DNA of 24,769 bases from Bacteroidia bacterium (lineage in GTDB: Bacteria; Bacteroidota; Bacteroidia; Bacteroidales; Dysgonomonadaceae), in the NCBI GenBank assembly GCA_030539475.1, contig JAUNRY010000005.1, positions 1 through 24,769 on the forward strand, read 5' to 3'. Position 1 is the stretch's first letter. Every line of letters starts with the position of its first letter. The notes under the pieces were generated by a model, which saw only the letters and a list, made by a program, of their open reading frames with translations, did not search any database and had not been told where the DNA came from. This document shows, in pieces, positions 7,955 through 15,912 of the stretch. Made by a program: the position numbers and the translations under genes.

Positions 7955-9505
7955 TTAGCCGGGCAGCTGAAGCGATTCGCTTTTTTTGCGTTTCTTTTTA
8001 ACCGAATAAATGTCCTGACGCCGGTCGCGAAGATTGGTAACCGCCCCAAACTCGTTGAGTTCGCGCAAGAGGTCGATATCTACATCCACAACTAAAATCA
8101 TCTCGGTATTTGGTGTTGATTCGGCTTTGATACCGTTTGCGGGAAAAGAGAAATCGCACGGTGTAAACACCATCGATTGAGCATACTGGATATCCATATT
8201 GGCCACTTTGGGCAGGTTTCCCACCGAGCCTGCAATGGCCACATAACATTCATTCTCTATGGCGCGTGCCTGCGCGCAATTCCGCACACGCGAGAAAGCG
8301 TTCTGCGTATCGGTCAGGTAGGGGACAAACAAAATGTTCATCCCTTCGTCGGCCATAATACGCGAAAGTTCGGGAAACTCTACATCGTAACATATAAGGA
8401 TGCCTATTTTTCCGCAGTCGGTGTCGAATGTGGCGAAATCGTTTCCTCCCTGCAATCCCCACACTCTTGCCTCGTCGGGAGTAACGTGAATTTTCTCGTA
8501 TCGTTCCATTGTTCCGTCGCGGCGGCACAAATAACCGGCATTGTACAGGCCCTCGTTTCTCATCTCGGGCATACTTCCCGAAATTATATTGATATTGTAC
8601 GACACCGCATACTCAGAGAGCTTTTGCACAATGGGCTTCGTGAATTTAGCCAGTTCGCGTATTGCGCCCGACTCCGTCAGGTGATTGTATTCCGACATCA
8701 ACGGAGCGTTAAAAAACTCCGGAAACAGCACGAAGTCGGCATTGTATCGCGATACCGTGTCGATAAAATACTCAACCTGTTCCATCACATCGTCCAGGTT
8801 GCGGTAGAGCCGCATTTGCCATTGAATAAGCCCGAGACGGACAATACGCTTAACGGTAGTTGGCTGTTTTACCGGTTTTTCGTAATAAATATTTTTCCAT
8901 TCCATCAATACACCCACACTCTCCGAGGCTTCATCGCCTTTAAGGTAGTTTTTGATGAGTTTCGATGGCTGAAAATCATTCGATATTTGAAAATCGAACA
9001 CCGGGTCGTGAATTTCCTTCCGCCGAACCTTCGCCACGTATTCTTCGGGAGTGTATTCCAGCGAATATCGATGATAATTGGGGATTCGCCCGCCAAACAC
9101 GATTCCTTTCAGGTTGAGTTTTTCGCACAATTCTTTCCGGTAATCATACAGGCGGCGTCCCAGCCTTAGTCCGCGAAATTCTTTTTTAATGAATATCTCT
9201 ATTCCGTACAGCATATTGCCATCGGACCGGTGCGTGGAAAATTTTTCATTGTCGGTAATCTGTTCGTAGGTGTGGTTATCGCCAAATTTATCATAATCCA
9301 CAATAATGGACAGCGCGCACCCCGCCATTTGTCCGTTTACCTTTATGGCTACCTGCCCTTCGGGAAATTTTTCTATTAACGTGCGAATTTGTTCTTCCGA
9401 CCAAATTTCATCGGAAATATGCTTGTATGAATCGGCCATAAAAGGCCTTACCTCGCGAAATCCGGTAATATTTAAATAGGTTATTTCTATATTTTCTATT
9501 TCCAT
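7955..9505 (-). CDS. Fusion of GNAT N-acetyltransferase and carbon-nitrogen hydrolase (nitrilase superfamily)
   Basis: A 516-residue two-domain protein. The N-terminal half (about 8-150) looks like a GNAT acetyltransferase, with the acetyl-CoA loop in EFRGLRLGRRLY (about 109-120). The C-terminal half (about 222-495) is a nitrilase-superfamily hydrolase with the full Glu-Lys-Cys triad: E263 in LFPEFF, K338 in YEKIHVTP and C372 in LICYDVEFPE. Both domains seem intact, so it could acetylate an amine and hydrolyse an amide, but the substrate is unknown. Similar fusions are known in Bacteroidetes and other bacteria. No signal peptide is seen, so it is probably cytoplasmic. It has no obvious operon partner. 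I saw no clear promoter in the 9506-9607 gap. Confidence 0.9.
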   Translation of the reverse strand: MEIENIEITYLNITGFREVRPFMADSYKHISDEIWSEEQIRTLIEKFPEGQVAIKVNGQMAGCALSIIVDYDKFGDNHTYEQITDNEKFSTHRSDGNMLYGIEIFIKKEFRGLRLGRRLYDYRKELCEKLNLKGIVFGGRIPNYHRYSLEYTPEEYVAKVRRKEIHDPVFDFQISNDFQPSKLIKNYLKGDEASESVGVLMEWKNIYYEKPVKQPTTVKRIVRLGLIQWQMRLYRNLDDVMEQVEYFIDTVSRYNADFVLFPEFFNAPLMSEYNHLTESGAIRELAKFTKPIVQKLSEYAVSYNINIISGSMPEMRNEGLYNAGYLCRRDGTMERYEKIHVTPDEARVWGLQGGNDFATFDTDCGKIGILICYDVEFPELSRIMADEGMNILFVPYLTDTQNAFSRVRNCAQARAIENECYVAIAGSVGNLPKVANMDIQYAQSMVFTPCDFSFPANGIKAESTPNTEMILVVDVDIDLLRELNEFGAVTNLRDRRQDIYSVKKKRKKSESLQLPG

Positions 9506-9607
9506 AATTGATGGTTGATCTTTTTTGTAACAATTTCAACAAATAAAACCTACTGAGAGTTCGTTTTCACGAAATTGCTTTTTAAAAGCATTGGGAGAAT
9601 TGGAAGA

Positions 9608-9638
9608 TTTGTGAATTATTAAAAAATAGCTACTTTTG
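9608..9638 (+). promoter_or_regulatory. Consensus Bacteroidetes promoter of the alpha/beta hydrolase
   Basis: TTTG (9608-9611) is followed after exactly 19 bp by TACTTTTG (9631-9638), a full match to TTTG, 19-21 bp, TAnnTTTG. Transcription should begin about 5-8 nt further on, which coincides with the first ATG of the gene (9645). The final TTG of the -7 box could be misread as a start codon. Confidence 0.7.
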
Positions 9639-9644
9639 TATTCA

Positions 9645-11045
9645 ATGGTAAAAATGTTCCTGCTTTTCATTTTTTCTGCCCTTTCATGGGCTATTTCTGC
9701 CCAAAGTATCACGGGTAGCTGGAGCGGCACGCTCGATATTATGGGCAACAAACTTCCCTTGGTTTTCCATATCTCTAAAACCGATACGGCTTACGTTACC
9801 AAAATGGACAGCCCGGCGCAAAACGCGTTGGGATTGCCCACAACAAGAACTTCGTTCGCCGAAAACAAACTCGAAATTGTTGCCGGCGGATTGGGTATTT
9901 TTTATCAAGGAACGCTGCAAGGCGATTCTATCGCGGGCACATTTAACCAGGGCGGAATACCGTTTCCGCTGGTGTTGAAACAATCGGGCAAGCCGGTTTT
10001 AAACCGTCCGCAGGAACCGAAACCGCCGTTTCCGTACAAAACGGAAGAAGTGAAATTCAGCAACAAAAAAGATAAGATTGACCTCGCCGGAACGCTCACG
10101 ATTCCCGATTCCGCAGGAACATTTCCGGCCGTTGTGCTTATTGCCGGCAGCGGCCCCTTGGATCGGGAAGAAACCGTTTTCGGACACAAACCGTTTTTGG
10201 TTATCGCCGATTACCTTACCCGAAACGGCTTTGCCGTACTCCGGTACGACAAACGCGGTTTGTTCCGGTCGGAAGGTGATTTTGCCGGAGCTACCGTGCA
10301 GGATTTTGCGGCGGATGCAGAGGCGGCCATTCGTTTTTTGAAAACGCGAAAAGAGGTGGATAAAGCAGCCATCGGGCTTATCGGGCACAGCGAAGGCGGC
10401 ATGGTGGCGCCGATGGTGGCATCAAAAAACCGGGATGTAAAGTTTATCGTGCTGATGGCTGCGCCGGGAATAGCAGGAACGGAAATTGTTCTCGACCAGA
10501 ACAGATTGAGTTTGGAATCGATGAACATAGAGCCGGAAAACAGGGAACGCACGCTCACCATGCTCGCCGAAATTCTTGAAAGCCTCACCACATGGGAAAA
10601 CTCAGCCGGCGAACAAACCGTTCTCCGAGACAGGCTTTCGCAAGTTTGGGAACAACTTCCGCTAATGATAAAACTGAAACTCAAGAAAGAACCTTATATC
10701 AGAAGCCAATACAACCAAATGGTTAAGCCCGGATACCGCAGTTTTCTGAAAGAAGACCCGGCAGAGTATTTGCAAGAAACAGACTGCCCCGTTTTTGCCA
10801 TCAACGGAGAAAAAGACACACAAGTGTTGGCCGATAAAAACCTGGAAGCGATAAAATCGGCATTGGAGAAAGGCGGAAATTACCGGTACGAAACAAAAAA
10901 ATATTCAACCCTCAACCATTTATTTCAGGAAAGCGAAACAGGCCTTCCCGATGAATACGGGAAAATTGAACAAACCATTTCGCCGGAGGCGTTGGACGAT
11001 ATGTTGAATTGGATGAAAAGACAAACCCTTTCTAACTCCCATTGA
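9645..11045 (+). CDS. Secreted alpha/beta hydrolase (EstD-like esterase/peptidase fold)
   Basis: A 466-residue exported hydrolase. A signal peptide (FLLFIFSALSWAISA, cleavage likely before QS) is followed by a roughly 110-residue N-terminal beta-rich domain (GSWSGTLDIMGNKLPLVFHI), then the hydrolase fold. The nucleophile is Ser of GLIGHSEGG (about residue 249). The likely acid is Asp of INGEKDTQV, and the likely His is in STLNHLFQ. AGSGPLDREE and LRYDKRG fit the oxyanion and core regions of EstD-type esterases. Substrate is unknown; carboxylesters are the first guess. The frame is open from a TTG at 9636, but that codon lies inside the -7 promoter box. The real start is 9645 (nearly leaderless) or the ATG at 9654, which begins directly with the signal peptide. 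Confidence 0.88.
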   Translation: MVKMFLLFIFSALSWAISAQSITGSWSGTLDIMGNKLPLVFHISKTDTAYVTKMDSPAQNALGLPTTRTSFAENKLEIVAGGLGIFYQGTLQGDSIAGTFNQGGIPFPLVLKQSGKPVLNRPQEPKPPFPYKTEEVKFSNKKDKIDLAGTLTIPDSAGTFPAVVLIAGSGPLDREETVFGHKPFLVIADYLTRNGFAVLRYDKRGLFRSEGDFAGATVQDFAADAEAAIRFLKTRKEVDKAAIGLIGHSEGGMVAPMVASKNRDVKFIVLMAAPGIAGTEIVLDQNRLSLESMNIEPENRERTLTMLAEILESLTTWENSAGEQTVLRDRLSQVWEQLPLMIKLKLKKEPYIRSQYNQMVKPGYRSFLKEDPAEYLQETDCPVFAINGEKDTQVLADKNLEAIKSALEKGGNYRYETKKYSTLNHLFQESETGLPDEYGKIEQTISPEALDDMLNWMKRQTLSNSH

Positions 11046-11161
11046 GCGGGACAAACTTTATTGAACAATTCAGGGTCAATGCTAAAAACTTTTCACTATT
11101 TTTGTACTGTCAATGCGTTGAGACGGACCCGAAGCCGTAAGGCGCGCAGCTGAAAATTTTC

Positions 11162-11189
11162 CTAATTCCCGATTTCTAATTTCTAACTA
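11162..11189. repeat. Degenerate heptamer array A, before the small membrane protein gene
   Basis: Four tandem 7-bp units, CTAATTC, CCGATTT, CTAATTT and CTAACTA, flanked by weaker units (AATTTTC before, ACCTCTT after). On the minus strand they read as AGRAATT-like units, the register of the other arrays in this window. The array ends 15 nt before the ATG at 11205. Confidence 0.6.
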
Positions 11190-11204
11190 ACCTCTTGCTC
11201 ACAC

Positions 11205-11396
11205 ATGGCTACAAAAAAGCAAATTTTCACCGTCCTTTGGATTATAATCGCGGTTATTGCTGCCGCATCCATCATTTGCCTGATTGTTCTACCGAAATGG
11301 AAAGGTATTTTTCTGGCCGGTTGCGGCGGTTTTTTTATCGTGAATATATTTATCTCGATGTTTTTTATCCAAAACAATTACAGAGATAAAAAATAA
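11205..11396 (+). CDS. Small two-helix membrane protein of unknown function
   Basis: A 63-residue protein with lysines at both ends (MATKKQ and NYRDKK) and two strongly hydrophobic segments, about 7-29 and 34-54, joined by a short PKWKG turn. This is a helical hairpin with both termini probably cytoplasmic. I recognise no family and assign no function. ATG at 11205 is the natural start. A second frame starting at 11195 on the same strand lacks the hydrophobic pattern and is a shadow. A TATTTTTG at 11097-11104 matches a -7 box but has no TTG at the right distance. A heptamer array sits 15 nt before the start. The gene converges on the tolC-like gene with a 7-nt gap. Confidence 0.65.
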   Translation: MATKKQIFTVLWIIIAVIAAASIICLIVLPKWKGIFLAGCGGFFIVNIFISMFFIQNNYRDKK

Positions 11397-11403
11397 TTAA
11401 TAA

Positions 11404-12753
11404 TCAGTTTTTCATCAACTTTTCTACATTTATATACGCCGACAGCACATCGTAAGCTGCTTGCAGGTATTCCTGCAGAGCGTTTTGCTCACGCAATTTT
11501 TCCGAAGCAAATTCGCTTTCCAGCATGTAGCCTTTTTGCAACTGCAATTGCTTTGCCGCGATATTTTCAGTCATCAGTTTTACGTTGGTTTGTTTCAGCT
11601 GATAGTTGTTTTTATACATTTCCAGCTGAGCCAATTCCCTCGATAACTCCCCCACCCGATTGTTCCGCAAATCGCGCAAATTTTCCCGTTCAATCTGCTC
11701 TTGCATACGCAATTGGGAAACTTCCTTTGCCGTGCTCAATGATCGTGAGATAGGAATCCGAAGCGAAAGAGCCACAAAACTGTTGCCGAACCATTTATCG
11801 GTATTGCTCAGTTTCAACTCTTTACCAAAATAATTAGCGCCGTAATACCCCGATAACGACAACGACGGCGCATATTTTAACACCGCATTTTTCGTTCTCA
11901 ACTCCGACAACGACACCAACTCAGCCTGCCGGCTTTGCGATAGAGAATTTTCACCGTTCATCAATCTGCTTGAAGTCATTTTCGCGTAAAGCGTTTGAAT
12001 ATCGTCCGATACATGCAGCCGGTTTAATTTCTCTTCGCTCAATTCTTCGCCTAAATTCAGCAATAAATTTATTTTGGCGTTGTGCAATATATTTTTCGCC
12101 TGATGAAACCGCGCGAGCGAAGCGTTATAATTCATCTCCGAATTATTTTTATCGGCAAGTGAAACCTTTTCGCGTTGGTAAAGATTTTCAATTTCCTGCA
12201 ACAACGCGGCGTAATATGCCGTGTCGGCAGCAATGGCATCTAACTGGGTTTGCGCAATGGCACAATCGATATACGCCTGCGAAACATTGGCACGCAGTTC
12301 GTTTTCGGCAATTTGCGAATCCATCCGGCTTATTTTCAGCTGCTTTTCCTGCTCCGATTTTCGTCCAATCGTTTCGGGATTAAAAATATCGAAGGCAAGA
12401 TTCAATCCCGCCCCCGAACTCCACGGCGTATTGAAACGCATGTACATCAACTCGTCTTCGGGCGCCGAAGGATCTATCATGGATGCCGGAATGGGCGTTG
12501 AAGGGATAATAATGTTGCGGCGCAAATCGGACGTAGCGTAAATATCGGGTAAATAATCCAATTTGGTTTGCGAAAGTTTATATTCAGCCTGTTGTTCTTT
12601 CAATCGTTGAACATTAACAGCGGGCGAATGAATCAACGAATACTCCACCGCATCCTCCAATGCCAAAGCATCCAGATTTATCGTTTTTTCCTGACCGGAA
12701 ACGTATAAAACTGATGCAATTAAGAAAAGAAAAAGAAGATATGTTTTTTTCAT
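11404..12753 (-). CDS. TolC-family outer-membrane efflux protein
   Basis: A 449-residue outer-membrane channel protein. A signal peptide (MKKTYLLFLFLIASVLYVSG, cleavage before QEK) has no lipobox Cys. The mature part has two OEP-like repeats rich in long helices: LEDAVEYSLIHSPAVNVQRLKEQQAEYKL near the start, a coiled-coil stretch around 130-200, and a second around 330-420. Length fits TolC/OprM relatives. It is the last gene of the ATPase, adaptor, permease, TolC series and would be the outer-membrane exit duct of that exporter. A 143-nt gap with CACAGAG-type repeats separates it from the permease gene. I found no minus-strand TAnnTTTG box in that gap, so it may depend on upstream transcription. 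Confidence 0.9.
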   Translation of the reverse strand: MKKTYLLFLFLIASVLYVSGQEKTINLDALALEDAVEYSLIHSPAVNVQRLKEQQAEYKLSQTKLDYLPDIYATSDLRRNIIIPSTPIPASMIDPSAPEDELMYMRFNTPWSSGAGLNLAFDIFNPETIGRKSEQEKQLKISRMDSQIAENELRANVSQAYIDCAIAQTQLDAIAADTAYYAALLQEIENLYQREKVSLADKNNSEMNYNASLARFHQAKNILHNAKINLLLNLGEELSEEKLNRLHVSDDIQTLYAKMTSSRLMNGENSLSQSRQAELVSLSELRTKNAVLKYAPSLSLSGYYGANYFGKELKLSNTDKWFGNSFVALSLRIPISRSLSTAKEVSQLRMQEQIERENLRDLRNNRVGELSRELAQLEMYKNNYQLKQTNVKLMTENIAAKQLQLQKGYMLESEFASEKLREQNALQEYLQAAYDVLSAYINVEKLMKN

Positions 12754-12800
12754 CTGTTTATATTTTTGTAGAGTCTCGTTTATAATTTGGAGTTTAGTTA

Positions 12801-12828
12801 CACAGAGATTGCACGGAGAGGCACAGAG
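12801..12828. repeat. Three CAC(A/G)GAG boxes at helical-turn spacing
   Basis: CACAGAG (12801-12807), CACGGAG (12812-12818) and CACAGAG (12822-12828) are spaced 11 and 10 bp apart, on one face of the helix. They lie 47 nt upstream of the tolC-like start. Similar CACAGAG-rich strings are, from memory, common intergenic low-complexity sequence in many bacteria, so this may be a dispersed repeat or a protein-binding array. Confidence 0.5.
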
Positions 12829-12896
12829 CTTTTTATCATGAAGTTTTTTATTCCGGCAAGGTGTTTAATTTGTGTGTATATTTCTGAATTTTATTT

Positions 12897-14036
12897 TCAT
12901 CTAAACACCGACGACGGTTCCACTTTTTTCAACTTTTGAATCGAAAACATGGAGCTTGCCACCGCAATTATCAGCGTAACAAAAAACAGGAAGGCCAGAA
13001 ATTGCGGAGACAAATTGATAATTAACCCCGCTTTTGCCATTCCAAACTTCGTGCCCACAATCAGAATAAGAGCAATAGTGAATCCAATTACAGCGTAAAT
13101 TAACGATTGCGCCATCACCAACTGCGTAATGTAACGGTTGGTAGCGCCAATGGCTTTCAGCGTTCCGTAGTCTTTGATGCGGTCGTACGTGGCGGAATAC
13201 ATCGTGAGCCCGATAATGAAAAACCCGCTTATAATGGCGAAAATAACCAATGTACCGAAACTCATCCCCATATTATTCGCCGTCATTACATTAATAACTG
13301 TTGCGTTCTTGAGCTCTTCCGAGCGCCATGCCCGAAGATCGGGAGCAATGGTGTTTATTTGCGCGATAACATTATCGATTTTCGATTCGTCTTCTACCGT
13401 AACTATCACGGCATTGACCATATTTTCAGAAAATCCCGAGTAATACCGCGCCGTAACATCGGTTGTATAAAGCATCGGGCTCGAAAAGCCTTTGGCATTC
13501 TTCGTCATCGCCCCCACGGTAACATTCTTTCCGCCAATCTCGAACTGAGTTCCTTGGTTTACCTCGTAACCAAAGGTTTTGTTGTCGTAGAAATCGGTAG
13601 AAACCATTCCTTGAAGAAACAAATTATGAATAGGGCCGGAATTCAGTAATCCTTCCGACGGGCCGGCAGCGAGTTCGGGATATTCGCTTCCGATAAGAAT
13701 TGCGGGTGAACTTTCTCCGTTATCGAACCTAACGTTCACGTTTGCCATTACCATTCCATGCGTATCGTCCACACCATCGATGCTTCGCAGCTGGTTGACC
13801 CAGCGTTTATCGAACGGGGAGAGAATATTGGCATTGTTGGTGAGTTTGTTCACAACAAAAACCTGCGCATATTCCGGTTTGGCATTGTTTATTACACCGC
13901 CGATAAGCGTGGTGAGGTAGAAGAAAATGCCCAACTCCAGCCCAATCAGGTAGATGCTGATGATGATTCCCAGCAATATGCCCGTGCTTTTGGATTTTTC
14001 GAATCGGATAAATTTATATGCGGTTGAGAACATCAA
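12897..14036 (-). CDS. ABC transporter permease of the FtsX/DevC type
   Basis: A 379-residue membrane subunit with the FtsX/MacB-like plan: one N-terminal helix (about 18-48), a large periplasmic domain (about 49-250), then three C-terminal helices (about 255-280, 302-328 and 342-365). The C-terminal SIQKLKKVEPSSVFR matches the end of FtsX-fold permeases. Such permeases act mechanically, driving efflux of a periplasmic substrate through a TolC-type duct rather than pumping it across the inner membrane. As a separate permease with a separate ATPase and an HlyD-like adaptor it resembles DevBCA or LolCDE-like sets. It lies 80 nt after the adaptor gene. Confidence 0.88.
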   Translation of the reverse strand: MMFSTAYKFIRFEKSKSTGILLGIIISIYLIGLELGIFFYLTTLIGGVINNAKPEYAQVFVVNKLTNNANILSPFDKRWVNQLRSIDGVDDTHGMVMANVNVRFDNGESSPAILIGSEYPELAAGPSEGLLNSGPIHNLFLQGMVSTDFYDNKTFGYEVNQGTQFEIGGKNVTVGAMTKNAKGFSSPMLYTTDVTARYYSGFSENMVNAVIVTVEDESKIDNVIAQINTIAPDLRAWRSEELKNATVINVMTANNMGMSFGTLVIFAIISGFFIIGLTMYSATYDRIKDYGTLKAIGATNRYITQLVMAQSLIYAVIGFTIALILIVGTKFGMAKAGLIINLSPQFLAFLFFVTLIIAVASSMFSIQKLKKVEPSSVFR

Positions 14037-14116
14037 AAAAGTAATTAATTGTTATTCGGTAGTAATTCAGTTGGTTTTGACTGTGGAGGCAAATCGCTCA
14101 ACAATAATCCGATATA

Positions 14117-15040
14117 TCAATTCAGTTGAACAACACACTCTACTTTGGTATCGATAAGCAGGTTTGCATCGTTATTGATGGATACTTCGATTTCGCGCAC
14201 GCGGCGGTCTTGAAAATCTTGTCCGCTATCGGAAAAGAGCGATTTCTTTTTCAAATCGGGTGAGATACCGATGATTTTTCCTTGCGCCACCGGTTGATCA
14301 CTTCCTGCAACGTGAATTTCACACAATTGCCCCAAAGCAAGCCGATTGGAGAACATTTCATCAATTTCTGCCTGCACGATAAGAGGGGCATCGGGCGCCA
14401 ACACCACATACGTTTCATAGCGGTTCACGGCTTCGCCTTTTTTCGGCAACACGTCCAATACTATACCATCCATAGGCGCACGCAACGATGTGCGGTTTAA
14501 GTCTTCGGTTCGCACACTTTTTTGCGAAGCAATTTCCCGAAGCTGCGATTCTTGCAATGCAATATCGTTCTGCAGCTTTTCCTGATGTTGTTTTTCCAGG
14601 TCGTAATCGTTTTGCAGGTTACGCACGCTTTCGCCGGTAACCGCTCCGGCGGCAAGAAGTTCGCGGGCATCGTTGAGTTTTCGCTCCAAATCCCGCATCC
14701 GGGTGGAACCCTGTTCCTTCATCAATTTGGCCGATTGAATGCTTTTTTGCTGCGTGGACAACCGGCTGTTTATCTCGCTCAACGCCAGCGATGCATCGGT
14801 GTTATCGATAGAGAGCAGCAGGTCGCCCGATTTAACCTTTGTTCCTGTTGTTACGTTTATTTCCGAAACAATTCCCGCAACAGGCGAAGCCAAATTGCTG
14901 ACACCGCCCTGCGGGGTTATTTTTCCAACTCCTACCGCCACGTTCGCCGGTTTAACCTCCACCGGAGCTGTTTCTTCTTTTTTATTACCGCAGGCAACAA
15001 TTAGCAGGATTGAAAAAAAGCCAATTATTAGTTTTCTCAT
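14117..15040 (-). CDS. HlyD/DevB-like periplasmic adaptor lipoprotein
   Basis: A 307-residue membrane-fusion protein. The N-terminus is a lipoprotein signal with lipobox IVAC and lipid-bearing Cys17. Then come a biotinyl-lipoyl half (SPVAGIVSEINVTTGTKVKSGDLLLSID, about 52-79), a long coiled-coil hairpin (about 85-180, LSTQQKSIQSAKLMKEQ and DYDLEKQHQEKLQND), the second lipoyl half (LRAPMDGIVLDVLPKKGEAV) and a beta-barrel domain. It would bridge the FtsX-type permease and the TolC-like duct. Length is short for HlyD but fits DevB-type adaptors. It lies 55 nt after the ATPase gene. Confidence 0.9.
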   Translation of the reverse strand: MRKLIIGFFSILLIVACGNKKEETAPVEVKPANVAVGVGKITPQGGVSNLASPVAGIVSEINVTTGTKVKSGDLLLSIDNTDASLALSEINSRLSTQQKSIQSAKLMKEQGSTRMRDLERKLNDARELLAAGAVTGESVRNLQNDYDLEKQHQEKLQNDIALQESQLREIASQKSVRTEDLNRTSLRAPMDGIVLDVLPKKGEAVNRYETYVVLAPDAPLIVQAEIDEMFSNRLALGQLCEIHVAGSDQPVAQGKIIGISPDLKKKSLFSDSGQDFQDRRVREIEVSINNDANLLIDTKVECVVQLN

Positions 15041-15095
15041 TTTATATGATTCATTTTTTATCCGCCAGGCCGCTTGGAGCGTCAGCGCGGGTCAG

Positions 15096-15794
15096 TTAAT
15101 TGTCAAAATCTTGTTCAAAGGGCGTATCGCTGATTTTTCCTTCCGAAACATAGATGGTGCGGTCGGCGTATCGTTTCAAGCGCGCATCGTGCGTTACGAT
15201 GATTACGGCACGGTTTTCGCACGAAAGTGCTTTCAGCATATCCATAACCAGAACGGCGCTTTTGTGGTCGAGCGAGGCGGTGGGTTCATCGCAAAGTATG
15301 AGTTGCGGGTCGGAAACCAAGGCGCGGGCTACGGCAATTCGTTGCTGCTGACCGCCGCTGAGGTTTCGAGGTAAATTTTTCACACGCGACTGCATATCGA
15401 ACTTTTTAATAATCGCCATCGATTTCTGTTTGGCTTCTTTTCGCGATTCGCCTTTCAGGATGAGCGGCTGCATCACGTTCTCCAACGCGTTTAGCGGAGC
15501 CAGCAGGTTAAATCCCTGAAACACGAAACCGATTTTGTTTAAACGGATTTTCGCCAGTTCGGCTTCCGATAATCGGTTTACACACGTATCGCCCAGCCAC
15601 ACATCGCCCATGGTGGGATAAATTACGCATCCCAGCAGCGAAAGCAACGTGGTTTTTCCCGAACCCGACGGACCGACAATCAGCGTAACTTCACCTTTTT
15701 TGAACTCTGTGGTGGACGGCGCCAATGCAACAATGGTGGTATCACCGGTTTTGTATTCCTTCCCTGCCCCTTCAATTCTTGCAGCAATTTCCAT
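15096..15794 (-). CDS. ABC transporter ATPase, MacB/LolD/DevA type
   Basis: A 232-residue stand-alone ATPase. Walker A GPSGSGKTT (41-49), Q-loop Q93 in FVFQGFNLL, signature LSGGQ (145-149), Walker B LILCDE (165-170) followed by PTASLD, and switch His in IIVTHDARL (about 202) are all present. RLNKIGFVFQGFNLL is typical of the LolD/MacB/DevA branch, which pairs with FtsX-fold permeases. It is the first gene of the exporter series and lies divergent from the MarR-like regulator, 118 nt apart, with a -7 box 21 nt upstream of its start. Substrate is unknown. A macrolide, lipid, peptide or siderophore-like compound are all possible. Confidence 0.93.
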   Translation of the reverse strand: MEIAARIEGAGKEYKTGDTTIVALAPSTTEFKKGEVTLIVGPSGSGKTTLLSLLGCVIYPTMGDVWLGDTCVNRLSEAELAKIRLNKIGFVFQGFNLLAPLNALENVMQPLILKGESRKEAKQKSMAIIKKFDMQSRVKNLPRNLSGGQQQRIAVARALVSDPQLILCDEPTASLDHKSAVLVMDMLKALSCENRAVIIVTHDARLKRYADRTIYVSEGKISDTPFEQDFDN

Positions 15795-15814
15795 TTCAAT
15801 GGGTTTTTATGGCA

Positions 15815-15822
15815 CAAATATA
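15815..15822 (-). promoter_or_regulatory. Candidate -7 element of the exporter operon
   Basis: The minus strand reads TATATTTG, a match to TAnnTTTG, 21 nt before the ATPase start codon, predicting a very short leader. There is no clear TTTG 19-21 bp upstream, which fits a weak or regulated promoter. The 15856-15875 palindrome lies just upstream. Confidence 0.45.
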
Positions 15823-15855
15823 ATTCATTTTTGTACTATTATTTATTACAGTTGA

Positions 15856-15875
15856 GATATTTTTTCCGAAATATC
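15856..15875. promoter_or_regulatory. Palindrome, candidate operator of the MarR-like regulator
   Basis: GATATTT (15856-15862) and AAATATC (15869-15875) form a perfect 7-bp inverted repeat around 6 bp, in the divergent gap. A weaker outer pair, GTACTA (15833-15838) and TAGTAC (15884-15889), is nearly concentric. A dimeric MarR-type protein could bind here to control both its own gene and the exporter. Binding is inferred from position and symmetry only. Confidence 0.45.
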
Positions 15876-15912
15876 GAAACAATTAGTACTTTTACGGACT
15901 ATTTCACGCATT

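Noticed and set aside
8177..9169. 330-codon open frame opposite the GNAT-nitrilase gene
   Set aside because: Antisense shadow; the opposite strand has two complete enzyme domains and this frame has no recognisable motif.
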